Assembly (NCBI GenBank): GCA_951394045.1
Contig: OX595987.1
Location: 1,364,001-1,428,000, forward strand
DNA from: Nitzschia sp. DOCU1
Taxonomy: Eukaryota; Bacillariophyta; Bacillariophyceae; Bacillariales; Bacillariaceae
Length of the DNA: 64,000 nt
Reading direction: 5' to 3'
Shown: positions 49,545 through 59,182 of the stretch, in pieces
Layout of the letters: each line of letters opens with the position of its first letter
Numbering within the stretch: position 1 is the stretch's first letter
Made by a program: the position numbers and the translations under genes
Notes under the pieces: generated by a model
The model's database searches: none
What the model saw: only the letters and a program-made list of their open reading frames with translations
Told to the model about the DNA's origin: nothing

Positions 49545-50432
49545 CTATTGAATTGTATGAGCTAAGATGATGCAGTCGTCCCCTAATCGTTGATAGGTGA
49601 TCCGTCCAAATTTCATGGAATCTTCCAGATCGAGTTGAAATGCAGACAGCCCGCTAGACCCCAATATCTTTGGGGCAATAGTCATACAGAGACAATCCAC
49701 TAGATTCTCTTTTGCGAACGCCGAGATGACAGCTGATCCTCCTTCTACCATCAGACTTTGTATCTGAAACTTCTCCTTGAGCCTTTCTAGGACACTGCGC
49801 AAATCAAGTTGCCCGTTCGATCTCACTTCACATGTGAGGACTGTAAGCGATGGGTCCATTTCAAGAATATTTGGCGACGACAAAGTCGCCATTGGACTAC
49901 AACAAACTATGAGATTCGTTGCTTTGATGGCACCACTTTCCAAACACTTTCGTACGTGACGCAGTTCTGAATCCAGCACAACGGGACGCGGTTGCTTCAA
50001 ATTTGTGTCGGGACCATCAGGCTTCCATAATCTATTGGTCAGCCGTGGATTATCCGTAGATAGAGTTCGACCTCCGATCAGGATCGCATCATGCACAGAT
50101 CGTAATGCGTGAGTCAGCAGAAGAGATTCCTTGCCACTTATGGGGTAGTTGGCGCTGGTTTGGTTCGTTGTGTTGTCAACGTAAACAGCGACCTTCGAGT
50201 CCAAGCTCTGGGCGAACGTCAAGGTTACGAACGGAAAACGGCGCTCTCCCACAGACTTCACCTGCCAAAAGTCCACCTGATCAACCAATCCCTGGATACT
50301 TGCTCTTACGCGACATTGATCATTCTTGACCTCGCCAGATGCACGGTCCGACCACGACTTCGAAAGCACATGGTCTACGAATTGGAATGAGATTAGCCAG
50401 AAAGCGAAAGATCCGTACGGTGCTTGTTTCAT
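49545..50432 (-). CDS. RibD-C-type reductase, riboflavin pathway
   Basis: 295 residues from the ATG at 50432; 17 codons further upstream are open but lack an ATG. The core matches the reductase domain of RibD/Rib7: FVTLTFAQSLDSKVAVYVDN, LRSVHDAILIGGRTLSTDNP, RPVVLDSELRH, and LMVEGGSAVISAFAKENLVD. This family reduces the ribosylaminopyrimidine intermediate of riboflavin biosynthesis with NADPH. The deaminase half found in bacterial RibD is absent, as in yeast Rib7. The first ~70 residues do not resemble the family and could be a targeting or species-specific extension. A distant dihydrofolate-reductase-like function is a less likely alternative. Confidence 0.82.
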   Translation of the reverse strand: MKQAPYGSFAFWLISFQFVDHVLSKSWSDRASGEVKNDQCRVRASIQGLVDQVDFWQVKSVGERRFPFVTLTFAQSLDSKVAVYVDNTTNQTSANYPISGKESLLLTHALRSVHDAILIGGRTLSTDNPRLTNRLWKPDGPDTNLKQPRPVVLDSELRHVRKCLESGAIKATNLIVCCSPMATLSSPNILEMDPSLTVLTCEVRSNGQLDLRSVLERLKEKFQIQSLMVEGGSAVISAFAKENLVDCLCMTIAPKILGSSGLSAFQLDLEDSMKFGRITYQRLGDDCIILAHTIQ

Positions 50433-50893
50433 CGTCCACCCCTCACTTTCATCATGGCTCAACGTTGGTTTTGAAACAGTCAAGAGACGTCGAAGTTTTC
50501 TTTTGCCTCTCTAGCGAGCCACTGCACAATACTTTCGGGTGTGGGGACGATGAGGATATCCGACATCATCAACTCGTCGCGGCGGCTGATGTGTGCTGAT
50601 GCCGAGATCGACCAAATGGGCGGCGCCGGGTCATTGCCGACATAGTCGAACCAGTCAGCTCATTATTCTTGCTTCTTGTCCAGCGCCACGAGAGGCATTA
50701 GCCGGTAGCTCTCTTCTCGCAATTAATGAGACTGAGACTGCACTGCAAAGCTGCCTCTACTATACCGGCATAACCACCAAACGAAAGCCTTTTTTCTAGA
50801 GACAATACTACGCCCTATTCATAAACCTAAACGCACCCAACTACAATAGATTGCCACCTGCCTTGGTTTCACCCAAAGTGGGTTATACGGAAA
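50433..50893. other. Intergenic, no supported gene
   Basis: Upstream of the RibD-like gene and 3' of the lysine-rich gene. Nothing recognisable. Confidence 0.55.
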
Positions 50894-52912
50894 CTATTTC
50901 TTCAACAAACTAGGAGGTCCCTTCTTCGACTTCTCCTTCTTTCTGTCTCGCCAATCGGCAAAGCTCCCCGCAAAGCCATCTTCGTCTTCTTTCTTTCCAT
51001 CCTTAGGCTTCTTGGATGGACTCTTGGTCTCGGGCGTCTTCTCAGAAGGCTTTGCTTCCTCTTCCTTTGAGGTGCGCTTTTCTGGGGCCTTGTCGTGGGC
51101 AACCTCGGCCTTCGGTTCCTCTTTGACCTCACCTTCCTCCTCAGCATCCTTGGCCTCCACCTTCGGAGTCTCCTTCTCCTTTACTTCAACATCTTTCCCT
51201 TTCATTGGAACCACTTTCTCCTTCGGAACGTCCTTCTCCTCCTTCGGGGTATCCGCCTCCTTCTTTGGAATCTCTTTCTCCTTCTTTGGGCTTTCCTTTT
51301 CCTTCTTTTCTTTCTTAGCGTCCTTTGCCTTCGGCTTCACTGCTTCGTCCTTTTTCGGCGCTGCTTCCTTCTTGGCGGGCTTGGCCACTTCCTTCTTCGG
51401 ATTTGCCGCTTCCTTGGGCTTGGCCGCTTCCTTCTTGGCAGGCTTTTCTTTTGCAGGGCTCTTGGGTTTCTTTTTGGTTTCCGATTTCTCCTTCTTCGGC
51501 TTGGCCTCTGCCTTGTCACCCCCCTCCGACTTTCGTTTCTTCTTCTCGCTAGCGCTTTTCTTTTCCTTCTTGGGCGAGGATCCGCCTTCAGAATCCTTGT
51601 CGATCTTGCGCTTCTTCGTAGGTGTGCTTCCATTCGATGCCTTGACCTCGGGCGCCTCCGTCTGGTCAAACGGGGTCTCAAAGTCGCTTACGGTGAGAAC
51701 CTCATTCAGCCAAGACGACAAGTGTCTGGGATCTTTCGTTCTAGGGCGCTTGACAAGCAATGCACTCCACATCTTGCGGCGTTTCGCGCTGATATGGGCA
51801 AGTTCAGCCTCGTCGTCGTCATCATCACCGTCATCTTCTTCTACTGGCTTGCTGCGCTTAGACGATGCTTCTGCGTCAAACTTGGCCTTCGAACTGGCAG
51901 CCTTGGAAAGGACATCAAGAGAAGACGCCATCATTGAATCACCCTTGCTCTTCTCAACCATCTCTCGGGCATTGTTGTCGCTATCCTCCATCGAGGCATC
52001 GTCGTCATCGTCATCCTTCAACTCGCCCTTGGCGGACATGCCATGATCGTGGCGACGGCAGAAGTTTCGCTTGGCAACAGGTGCCATGCAGTGGGCGCAA
52101 TATCGAAACTTGACCCCACCATTGCGGCAAGCGAAATAAGAGCAAACAAGATCTTCGCCGTGCTTGGCATCTTCAGAGATGACAAAGTAGGCAGTCTTGA
52201 AGTTGTGGTCCATGGGCATTCCCCGTGCTCTGCAAGGGACAATGACCGTACCAGGCGTCTTCCGCAGCTCCTCCTTGGTTTTATCGACCATATGGGGGGC
52301 CTTCTCAGCTGCCCTTCCTCCATCACTCTTGATGCTATCGTGCCCAAGCTGTTCGCTAACTGATGTGATTTCGTTAGGGCGAGGTACACCCGCAACAGCC
52401 CCAGAGTAGCCAGCCAAGGCAGCGAGCTGCTGCCGACGGCGTTCAAGCTCTTCGAGACGACCCAACTCAAGCTGCTGGAGTCTTTCCATGCCAACTCCCG
52501 CGAGAGCAGATCCAGAACCAGCGGAAATTCCAAGTTCTCGCAAAGCTGCCGCTCGTCCAAGTACAGCTTCCTGCTCTTGGGCACTTAGAGCTGCTAGGTG
52601 GCTGGGATTCAGCCCAGCCAGCGACGACAGCTGCTGTTGCTGTTGAAGGGCAGCAAGGGCAGCCCCGAGATGGTGCTGGCGCTGATGAGCTTGCTGTTGT
52701 TGTTGCTGCTGCATGAGAGCTTCAGCACGCAACGCCGAGGCCCGCTGAAGGATCTGCTCTTCCAAGGAGGCGTCCCCGTATCCCAGACGTTGGCCCCCCA
52801 AGCCTCCATAGCCCATGAGGGCTCCTGCCTGCCCATTGGCGGCGTTCAGGAGGTAGGAGAGATGAGACTCCTGCGACCCTTGTCCGGGCTGATCTCCTTG
52901 TTGACCGTTCAT
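50894..52912 (-). CDS. Nuclear protein with Cys/His motif and long lysine-rich tail
   Basis: 672 residues, one exon. The N-terminal ~190 residues are Gln/Ala/Leu-rich with two polyQ runs. Residues ~220-295 form the only folded-looking part: PGTVIVPCRARGMPMDHNFK, then VCSYFACRNGGVKFRYCAHC and VAKRNFCRRHDHG, a Cys/His pattern that probably binds zinc. I recall this RYCxxCxxPVAKRNFxxRHxHG pattern from many uncharacterised diatom proteins. A serine/acidic stretch and a short conserved-looking helix (LSSWLNEVLTVSDFETPFDQ) follow, then ~240 residues of KKEAAKPKE-type repeats. Composition suggests a nuclear, perhaps chromatin- or RNA-associated protein. Function unknown. Confidence 0.8.
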   Translation of the reverse strand: MNGQQGDQPGQGSQESHLSYLLNAANGQAGALMGYGGLGGQRLGYGDASLEEQILQRASALRAEALMQQQQQQQAHQRQHHLGAALAALQQQQQLSSLAGLNPSHLAALSAQEQEAVLGRAAALRELGISAGSGSALAGVGMERLQQLELGRLEELERRRQQLAALAGYSGAVAGVPRPNEITSVSEQLGHDSIKSDGGRAAEKAPHMVDKTKEELRKTPGTVIVPCRARGMPMDHNFKTAYFVISEDAKHGEDLVCSYFACRNGGVKFRYCAHCMAPVAKRNFCRRHDHGMSAKGELKDDDDDDASMEDSDNNAREMVEKSKGDSMMASSLDVLSKAASSKAKFDAEASSKRSKPVEEDDGDDDDDEAELAHISAKRRKMWSALLVKRPRTKDPRHLSSWLNEVLTVSDFETPFDQTEAPEVKASNGSTPTKKRKIDKDSEGGSSPKKEKKSASEKKKRKSEGGDKAEAKPKKEKSETKKKPKSPAKEKPAKKEAAKPKEAANPKKEVAKPAKKEAAPKKDEAVKPKAKDAKKEKKEKESPKKEKEIPKKEADTPKEEKDVPKEKVVPMKGKDVEVKEKETPKVEAKDAEEEGEVKEEPKAEVAHDKAPEKRTSKEEEAKPSEKTPETKSPSKKPKDGKKEDEDGFAGSFADWRDRKKEKSKKGPPSLLKK

Positions 52913-54248
52913 TGCTTTGCAATCGCAGTAGCTGTCAATGGATCAACCGGCGGTTGGCTAAATGTGAATTTTGGGAGGCTCCGCTTGTCATACGCGATCG
53001 ATGGCGACGCCGAGTGATTTTGGAAGTCTTTCGTATGACGAGTTTTGTGACTTGAAGCGTTTTGTGTAGAATTCCTCGTACAAAACGCTACTGAGAGAAA
53101 GATGCTCGCAGCAGGGCAACGGCGAGCACAACCAAACTTTGCGTGCTTTCCGTGTGGGATGCCACTGACTGACGCTACCACGCCGACTAAAAATTCACCA
53201 CATGTGCAATCCGGTAAAGAAGAATACCATAAATAAGGATGGGAAGAGAAGACTAGGGCTTCCGTTGTTTCGAACCCTAAATATTTTACTTAAGGGCAGG
53301 AATCACGAAAGGCTTGCGTGTGTGCCAAGACATGATTTCAATGCCATCCCTTGCAACAAAGATCGCACAAAGTGAATCGTCTCCGTCGTCGCGGTGAAAA
53401 TCAGCAGAAATAAGGCAGCACTAAGCGGGAAATGGAGTCAGGAATGTAGCGTCCGGAAGCCCGAACCAGGTTTTGAGGACATTAATTACGTGCACGAAAG
53501 ACGCATCGTATCATCGCCTAAAGTACCATGCATAGCAAAATACTACGACATACTTCCTATTGGCGACTTTTTCGTTCTGCTTCGTTGAACAACGAATGAA
53601 AGCGAAAGCTTTTCAGTCAGTACATACCATTAGTACTGTTAAGAACGACAGAAGTATTTAACGAAGGGCAATAATATTCCCGTCACCGTGCAACTTTCAT
53701 AATATATCCGGATTGTCCCTGAAACCACCCAGAAGAACGCACCCCTCTCGCTCGCCGGCCGTCTAATTGCGCAATATCGATGTATCGTAGTAGCGCAGAA
53801 GCACCGGAATTACATCTCTAGAATAGAGGGGAGGAAGAGGGAGTATATGGATTGCTATGGACTGTTATCAACCTATTTGCGCCAACCGTATGGAGCGCAC
53901 TGCATCTCATCTCGTCCGCCGCCTATCATCCAACAACAACGAAACATAGGTATAGAAGTAGTATCGTAGCTTTGAGGGCAGGTTGGTTTGTCACGCAGCT
54001 GGGTGGGTAGATGGTGGGTCCAACAAAATAGTCCGATGCAGTTTGATTTGGTCTGCTGCAACTTAATCGCCATGGGAGCAAGCGACCATTCGCACTGCTA
54101 CCATAACGTAGCTCATCCGAATCGCACCATGAAAATCATTTCAATTAGCGCTAGGATAGACAGTGATGAGAAAGGACATGCTGGTGTAGGAGAAACAACC
54201 ATGCTAGGCGCTAGCAACCGCCGCCATGTTCTTCTCTCGAGGTCTTCT
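52913..54248. other. Intergenic, 1.3 kb, no supported gene
   Basis: Upstream region of the lysine-rich gene and 3' flank of the gene at 54249. Frames up to 125 codons (53988-54365) lack domains and overlap the neighbouring gene's end in antisense. Confidence 0.6.
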
Positions 54249-55130
54249 TCAGTCTTCTACGATACGTATTCGTTGATAATCATCAATGGCATGCTTCTCG
54301 CCCCTCTCAAAAGTATGATATCCTCTCAGCCCCCGCTTGTGTACTTTTTTGAGTCGCTTGGCTAGCAGCCGCGCTGCCTGGCACTGACGCAGCGTAACAG
54401 ATCCCTCTTCTGGATTAGCACCTTGAAGAATGCTTTGTTCCAATTCCGTCAAGACTCGATTGGCGGCTCCAAACTTTCCTGCATAAATGAGATTGTACGC
54501 TTCATTGACACTGCATTGACGGGCCATGCTGATATTCCCAATCTGCAATGCTAAAGCTCGTTGTTGGCGGGCCAATCGAAGACTGACGGCAAGTCTTCGG
54601 CAGAAAAAGTATCCACCACCCAACGTCGACCACCATGCTGTTAGAGTCTGGAGGCGTAGGAGTAATCGTTCCGTGTGGATGACGACAGATGCAAACGTTG
54701 TATCCACGTGTGAAATGGTCGGTGGAACCAAAAGGAGAGTGACACTACCAGTACTAGGGGCACGCCGCAGACGTATTGTTCGATGGTGGAATCCGTGTAA
54801 CACATCCTCGTTTTTGTCATTGTCGCCATTATTTTGTGTCAAATTCTGGGACTGACCACTCGGCTTATTCGCCATGTGCAATCTTATCGAATTCTTGGAG
54901 TGACGGAACATAATTCTCAAAATCTTCCGGCACGTCCTGGAAGGAGCCTCAATCAGAAGAGGGTAGAGACCTCTCCATGCGACACCATGGGATTGGTACA
55001 CACGGAGAAACAAAGTGGAATTATCAGTCGCGGGTGTGGCCGAAACGTGCTGGGGCACGAGAATCTTCAAAGACGGGACAGTGAGGGCGCCGCCGTCCTC
55101 ATCGGCATCAGGCATGTTGGCAATTGCCAT
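54249..55130 (-). CDS. Hypothetical protein, 293 residues
   Basis: A single intact frame with an ATG start. The C-terminal half looks helical and structured: LLLRLQTLTAWWSTLGGGYF, then CRRLAVSLRLARQQRALALQ and CSVNEAYNLIYAGKFGAANR, with a final basic segment. A low-complexity Asn/Asp stretch sits near residue 100. It reads like a conserved eukaryotic protein of unknown role with a possible short TPR-like helical pair, but I cannot name a family. It is divergent from the cyclin gene. Confidence 0.68.
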   Translation of the reverse strand: MAIANMPDADEDGGALTVPSLKILVPQHVSATPATDNSTLFLRVYQSHGVAWRGLYPLLIEAPSRTCRKILRIMFRHSKNSIRLHMANKPSGQSQNLTQNNGDNDKNEDVLHGFHHRTIRLRRAPSTGSVTLLLVPPTISHVDTTFASVVIHTERLLLRLQTLTAWWSTLGGGYFFCRRLAVSLRLARQQRALALQIGNISMARQCSVNEAYNLIYAGKFGAANRVLTELEQSILQGANPEEGSVTLRQCQAARLLAKRLKKVHKRGLRGYHTFERGEKHAIDDYQRIRIVED

Positions 55131-55668
55131 GCGTAGATTAATGACTGAACTGGGAACGTTTCTGATTATGCGAAAAGCTGTCGCTTGGAAGTATTATGCT
55201 CCAAGACACCACCGTTTTGTCGCATTCTCATCAACATCGTCAACCTTTGGCTGTGATTAACTTTCTCGCGAAATCTTTGGAGGCGAGCAAAAGCGTTGGT
55301 GGTCGTGGCGGGAGATATCTTCACTTTTTAGGGTTTGACTTTGGGGGAGTAAGCTTTAAGGGCGAAGACAGATGACTCCGCTGACGACTCGACTGACTCG
55401 ACTCCTCCTCCCCACGTGCACAGCAACCTCCCTGTCTCTCATCAAGCGTCTTCATCGAAACCCGACTCGCGGCGACGATGATCACGGGTCTTTGCAGCAG
55501 CAGCACGGCACGTCTCGATGCTGCTTACAATTCGTTTTTGTGTTGTATCCATTTCACTCTGTCAGTGACGCGCAAACGTGTCTACTGTTTCTTGCAACTT
55601 TGCTCTTTCGATCTTTTAAACCCTGAATCCTCCGCCACTAATCGTCCGCATCATTACTTGATTAAAGC
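55131..55668. other. Intergenic between divergent genes
   Basis: 540 bp likely holding both promoters. Nothing else recognisable. Confidence 0.55.
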
Positions 55669-56616
55669 ATGTCAACAGCAGCTCAAATGGACATTTCACA
55701 ACTGCCATCGCTTAAAGACGGCATGACAGCCGATGAGGAAGCCACGAAGCGACGCAAGACTTGCCGTTTCATTGAAGAGGCAGGTCGCGTGCTTCGTCTT
55801 CCTCGAGTAGCGATTTCCACAGCGATGGTATTTTTCCACCGATTTTATGCCAAACACTCGTTTCAAGACCACGATCGGTTTGAAGTGGCGGTAGCGGCCA
55901 TTGTCTTGGCAGCCAAGACGGAAGAATCGCCCAAGAAATTAAACGTTGTGATTCTCGAGTGTCATAAACTCAAGACACGTGGAATGCAGGCGGGTCGTAT
56001 TTCGCAACAACAGAATGGTGGGGGGTCCACCAGTCCTGTGCCTCCCTCGCCTTCGAGTGGAGTGCTGGATACGAAGGGAGAAGAATTTGTCAAGTTGAAA
56101 GAACGCATTTTGCTCTTGGAACGAATTATTTTGCATACGATTGGATTTGAATTGAGCATCGATCATCCATACAAGTTCCTAGTGGAGCAAATTAAAAAGC
56201 TCATTCATACGCGACAAATCAAATACATTACGCCTCCCGCGGGATCGAATAATTCTCAAATCATGGGCAAAATGATGAACGAGCTCGTGCAGTACAGCAT
56301 GAGTTTCGCCAACGATTCGATGCATACCTCGTTGTGTTTGCAATTCTCGCCGCAGCTCATCGCTACGGCATGTGTCTTTTTAGCAGCGCAATTCTCCAAA
56401 GTGGAACCGTCCGGTGATGGAGATTGGAGAAAAGTTCTCGGTGATCCTGATGTGGAGTCACTCGCGAGTATCTGTGTGCAAGTCATGGATTTGATTGCCG
56501 ATCGCAAGGCGAGTGATACAGATACATTCAAGAAGATTCGTGCGCAGCTGGAACTGCTCAAGTCGAGGGAAGACGCGGGCTCGGAGCAGCCTAATAAACG
56601 ACCAAGAGTAGGATGA
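55669..56616 (+). CDS. Transcriptional cyclin (cyclin K/T/L-like)
   Basis: 315 residues, one exon. The first cyclin box runs from about residue 28: KTCRFIEEAGRVLRLPRVAI, STAMVFFHRFYAKHSF, AVAAIVLAAKTEESPKKLNV. A Gln/Gly/Ser/Pro insert (120-145) separates it from the KLKERILLLERIILHTIGFE helix and the second box (LQFSPQLIATACVFLAAQFS). These features match cyclins that pair with CDK9/CDK12-type kinases and act on RNA polymerase II, rather than mitotic cyclins. The C-terminus ends PNKRPRVG, a likely nuclear signal. No destruction box is obvious. Which CDK it partners cannot be told. Confidence 0.88.
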   Translation: MSTAAQMDISQLPSLKDGMTADEEATKRRKTCRFIEEAGRVLRLPRVAISTAMVFFHRFYAKHSFQDHDRFEVAVAAIVLAAKTEESPKKLNVVILECHKLKTRGMQAGRISQQQNGGGSTSPVPPSPSSGVLDTKGEEFVKLKERILLLERIILHTIGFELSIDHPYKFLVEQIKKLIHTRQIKYITPPAGSNNSQIMGKMMNELVQYSMSFANDSMHTSLCLQFSPQLIATACVFLAAQFSKVEPSGDGDWRKVLGDPDVESLASICVQVMDLIADRKASDTDTFKKIRAQLELLKSREDAGSEQPNKRPRVG

Positions 56617-56736
56617 ACGAATTGACAGTGCTATCCCATCTTATCAAGGCCTTTTCTATCAAATTGTCTATTTCTGCTACTTAGTCGAAAAGTTAATGCA
56701 CTCTCTTCTTCATTTGCAAAGGCGACCACTAGCACT

Positions 56737-58563
56737 CTAGCTGCTCGGTTGCTTTCCATGCGCAAGATAGGCCTCGAGGAGCGAACTTGTAGATAGATTG
56801 AATCCCTGCACCGTCGCTCCGGTCCGTCGTGACGCTGCCAACTGCACACGGACATGCTTTGCCAGTAGTTTGCCGAGCTCCAATCCGTATTGATCGAAAG
56901 AATTGATGCCCCAGACAAAACCCTGAACGGCCGTTCGGTGCTCGTATAATGCCAATAGTTGCCCAACACTGAACGCATCCAGACGTGTCATGAGTATGGA
57001 GCTTGATGGTCGGTTGCCTGTAAACACCATGTGGTCGCGGAGACCGTCTGGAACTCCCTCCTGCATGAGATCTACAAGCGTCTTGCCATATGCCAGAGCA
57101 TCGGGCTGGGCAAAAAAGTTGGACATGTACTCATCATGACTGGATACGGCTTCGCCTGGCAGATCCATTGGTCGCTGTGACTCCATAAACCCAATAAAAT
57201 CAGCAGGGATCACACGGCCTTGATGCATCATTTGGAAGAAGGAGTGGTGACTATTATTGCCAGGCTCTCCAAAGTTGATTTCTCCGGAAGGATGCAGCAG
57301 TTCCGTGCCATCTAGAGCCACACGCTTTCCATTACTGGTCATGTCCACTAGCTGAACAAATGCAGGAAACCGACGCAGTGATTGAGCATAGGGGAGGACC
57401 ACCCGCGACGTGTAGCTATAATGAAAACACGAGAAATCACGGTTGTTGGCTAAACATGCAAGAGAAATTGGCACTGCGACAAAAACCCTTGAAACCTTTG
57501 CTTACCCCATAAAAGTGCTGTTCCAGACGCCCAACAATCCAAGTAGTACTGGTATATTGTCCCGGAGTGGGGCGTTGAAAAAATGTTCATCCATATCGTG
57601 AGCGCCGTTTAGAAATTGCTGGATAATTTTGTATGAATACTGCAAGCTCAAAGGAAGGAGACCTGCTGCACTCGTCACGCTATACCGCCCAATCACCCAT
57701 TCCCAGATTTTGAATATGTTACGTTTTGGAATGCCAACATTGGCAAAGTTTGAGCCCATGGATGTAACGGCAAACATGTGCGTTTCAATGACCGTCTGCT
57801 CAGGAACCCCCGTGTAGTTGAGGCCGGACACGAGCCAGCTACGGATCGATCGAGCATTTAATGATTCCCCCGAATTGAATTCTTTGGATACTACTACAAC
57901 CAACGTCTCAGCCGGATCGAGGTTTCTCGTCGATAGAAAGGTATCCACTGGATCCAAATTCGAGAGGAAATACAATCCTCGACCCTTGGCTGCCTTGGCG
58001 GCGTCTTCATCAGCGGCCAGCGCCTCGTGAACAAACTCAGTGCCCAGATGTATTCCTCCGCATGTTACAACGACAGTGTCCTTCAACACTTTACCAGTGA
58101 CACCCTTGTGCTGACCATTCCGTACTCTGTTTGTAAACAATTCCAGTTGATCGCGCACCGAATGCACGTCCTCAAGGATCTTATCGGCCAAGGAGTGAAC
58201 ACTTCCAGTAAAATTGTATTCCTTAGGCATGCGTAGTAAATGATGAAGCACTGCTTTGTCTTCAGTCGTATTGATGCGTTCCCCAGTTCGAAAGGCCTCG
58301 CGTCTCTGGGTAAAGCCGATCGCGTCGGCAAGGTCATAGAGGAGCTCCATCGTCTCTCCGGTCACTTGCTGCCGGGAATAATCCAGGATGATTTTTCGAT
58401 AGCCCCCCGACGTGTGGACAGCAGTCAATCCGGCACAGCGAGAGCTGTCATTGCACAGGTTTCGCAGGTGAAGTTTGTCGTCCGATTGAAACTCAGCCGC
58501 AGCATTTTGGAGGGCGTCGAATTGAGGCACATCTGTGCATTTGAGGATCCAAGGGACAGACAT
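56737..58563 (-). CDS. Divergent glucose-6-phosphate isomerase paralogue
   Basis: Two exons, 58563-57506 and 57415-56737, joined across a 90-bp GT-AG intron (STFMG/YTSRVV), give 578 residues. It aligns with the GPI at 47610 throughout. Catalytic positions are kept: Arg in [10 protein letters not shown], Glu in GEPGNNSHH, His in [12 protein letters not shown] and Lys in [10 protein letters not shown]. The phosphate-binding loops differ: GGIHLG instead of GGSDLG, and SKEFNSGES instead of SKTFTTQET. The signature 1 tail is also changed (AAGLLPLSL). Family knowledge says these loops grip the sugar phosphate, so substrate preference or activity may have shifted. No presequence is evident. The intron position differs from the other GPI gene. 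Confidence 0.88.
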
Positions 58564-59182
58564 TACTTGACAAGAAATCGATTGATGGCTGGGGGGGGGG
58601 ATAGAGTCAGGAAATTACTTTAGATACGGTATGACTCTGGAGATCATGATCTTCTCATCACAATCATCACCAACATTCAAACGTCCTTCTTGGCTGTCAT
58701 TGTCATCACACCACCGTGCATTTGGGAACGTAGGTCGTGGAAGTCGATTCCCTCCTTTGGTCGGTTGGGTCGGTCGGTGGACTCGACTCGCGTCAAAAGA
58801 CGACGGACAGGCAATCGTCTGCTATTCGGCCGCTTGTCGCGAAGGAAAGAGTCGAGTCATTTCAGTCAACACTTCATGCCATCATCGAAGAGATATCATC
58901 GACCTCGGGATGGCGACGCGAACTCATGCATCTTCGCCCTTTTGGTTTTATTGTCACCTATCGATCATCGAGAACGTGACAATGCAATTTCATCAACGAC
59001 GGACGGATAGCAAGTTTGCTCTTGTCATAACTTGAAACGGCCATCTGATGGCTGTTCACTCAAATACTGCTCAAATTGATACTCCTGTTGAATAAAATAT
59101 CGTATACTCACATCAATTTCGACGCCAGCAACATTTGCTGGATTTTCTCGGTGACGTCGCATTCACAATACCCAAAATCATT
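58564..59182. other. Intergenic between divergent genes
   Basis: 620 bp upstream of both the GPI paralogue and the amino-acid transporter. A G10 run lies near 58590. Nothing else recognisable. Confidence 0.55.

Noticed and set aside
51012..52046. 344-codon plus-strand frame, Phe/Ser/Leu-rich
   Set aside because: Complement of the lysine-rich AAG/GCC repeat tail. It looks like a hydrophobic protein only because Lys codons read as Phe/Leu in antisense.
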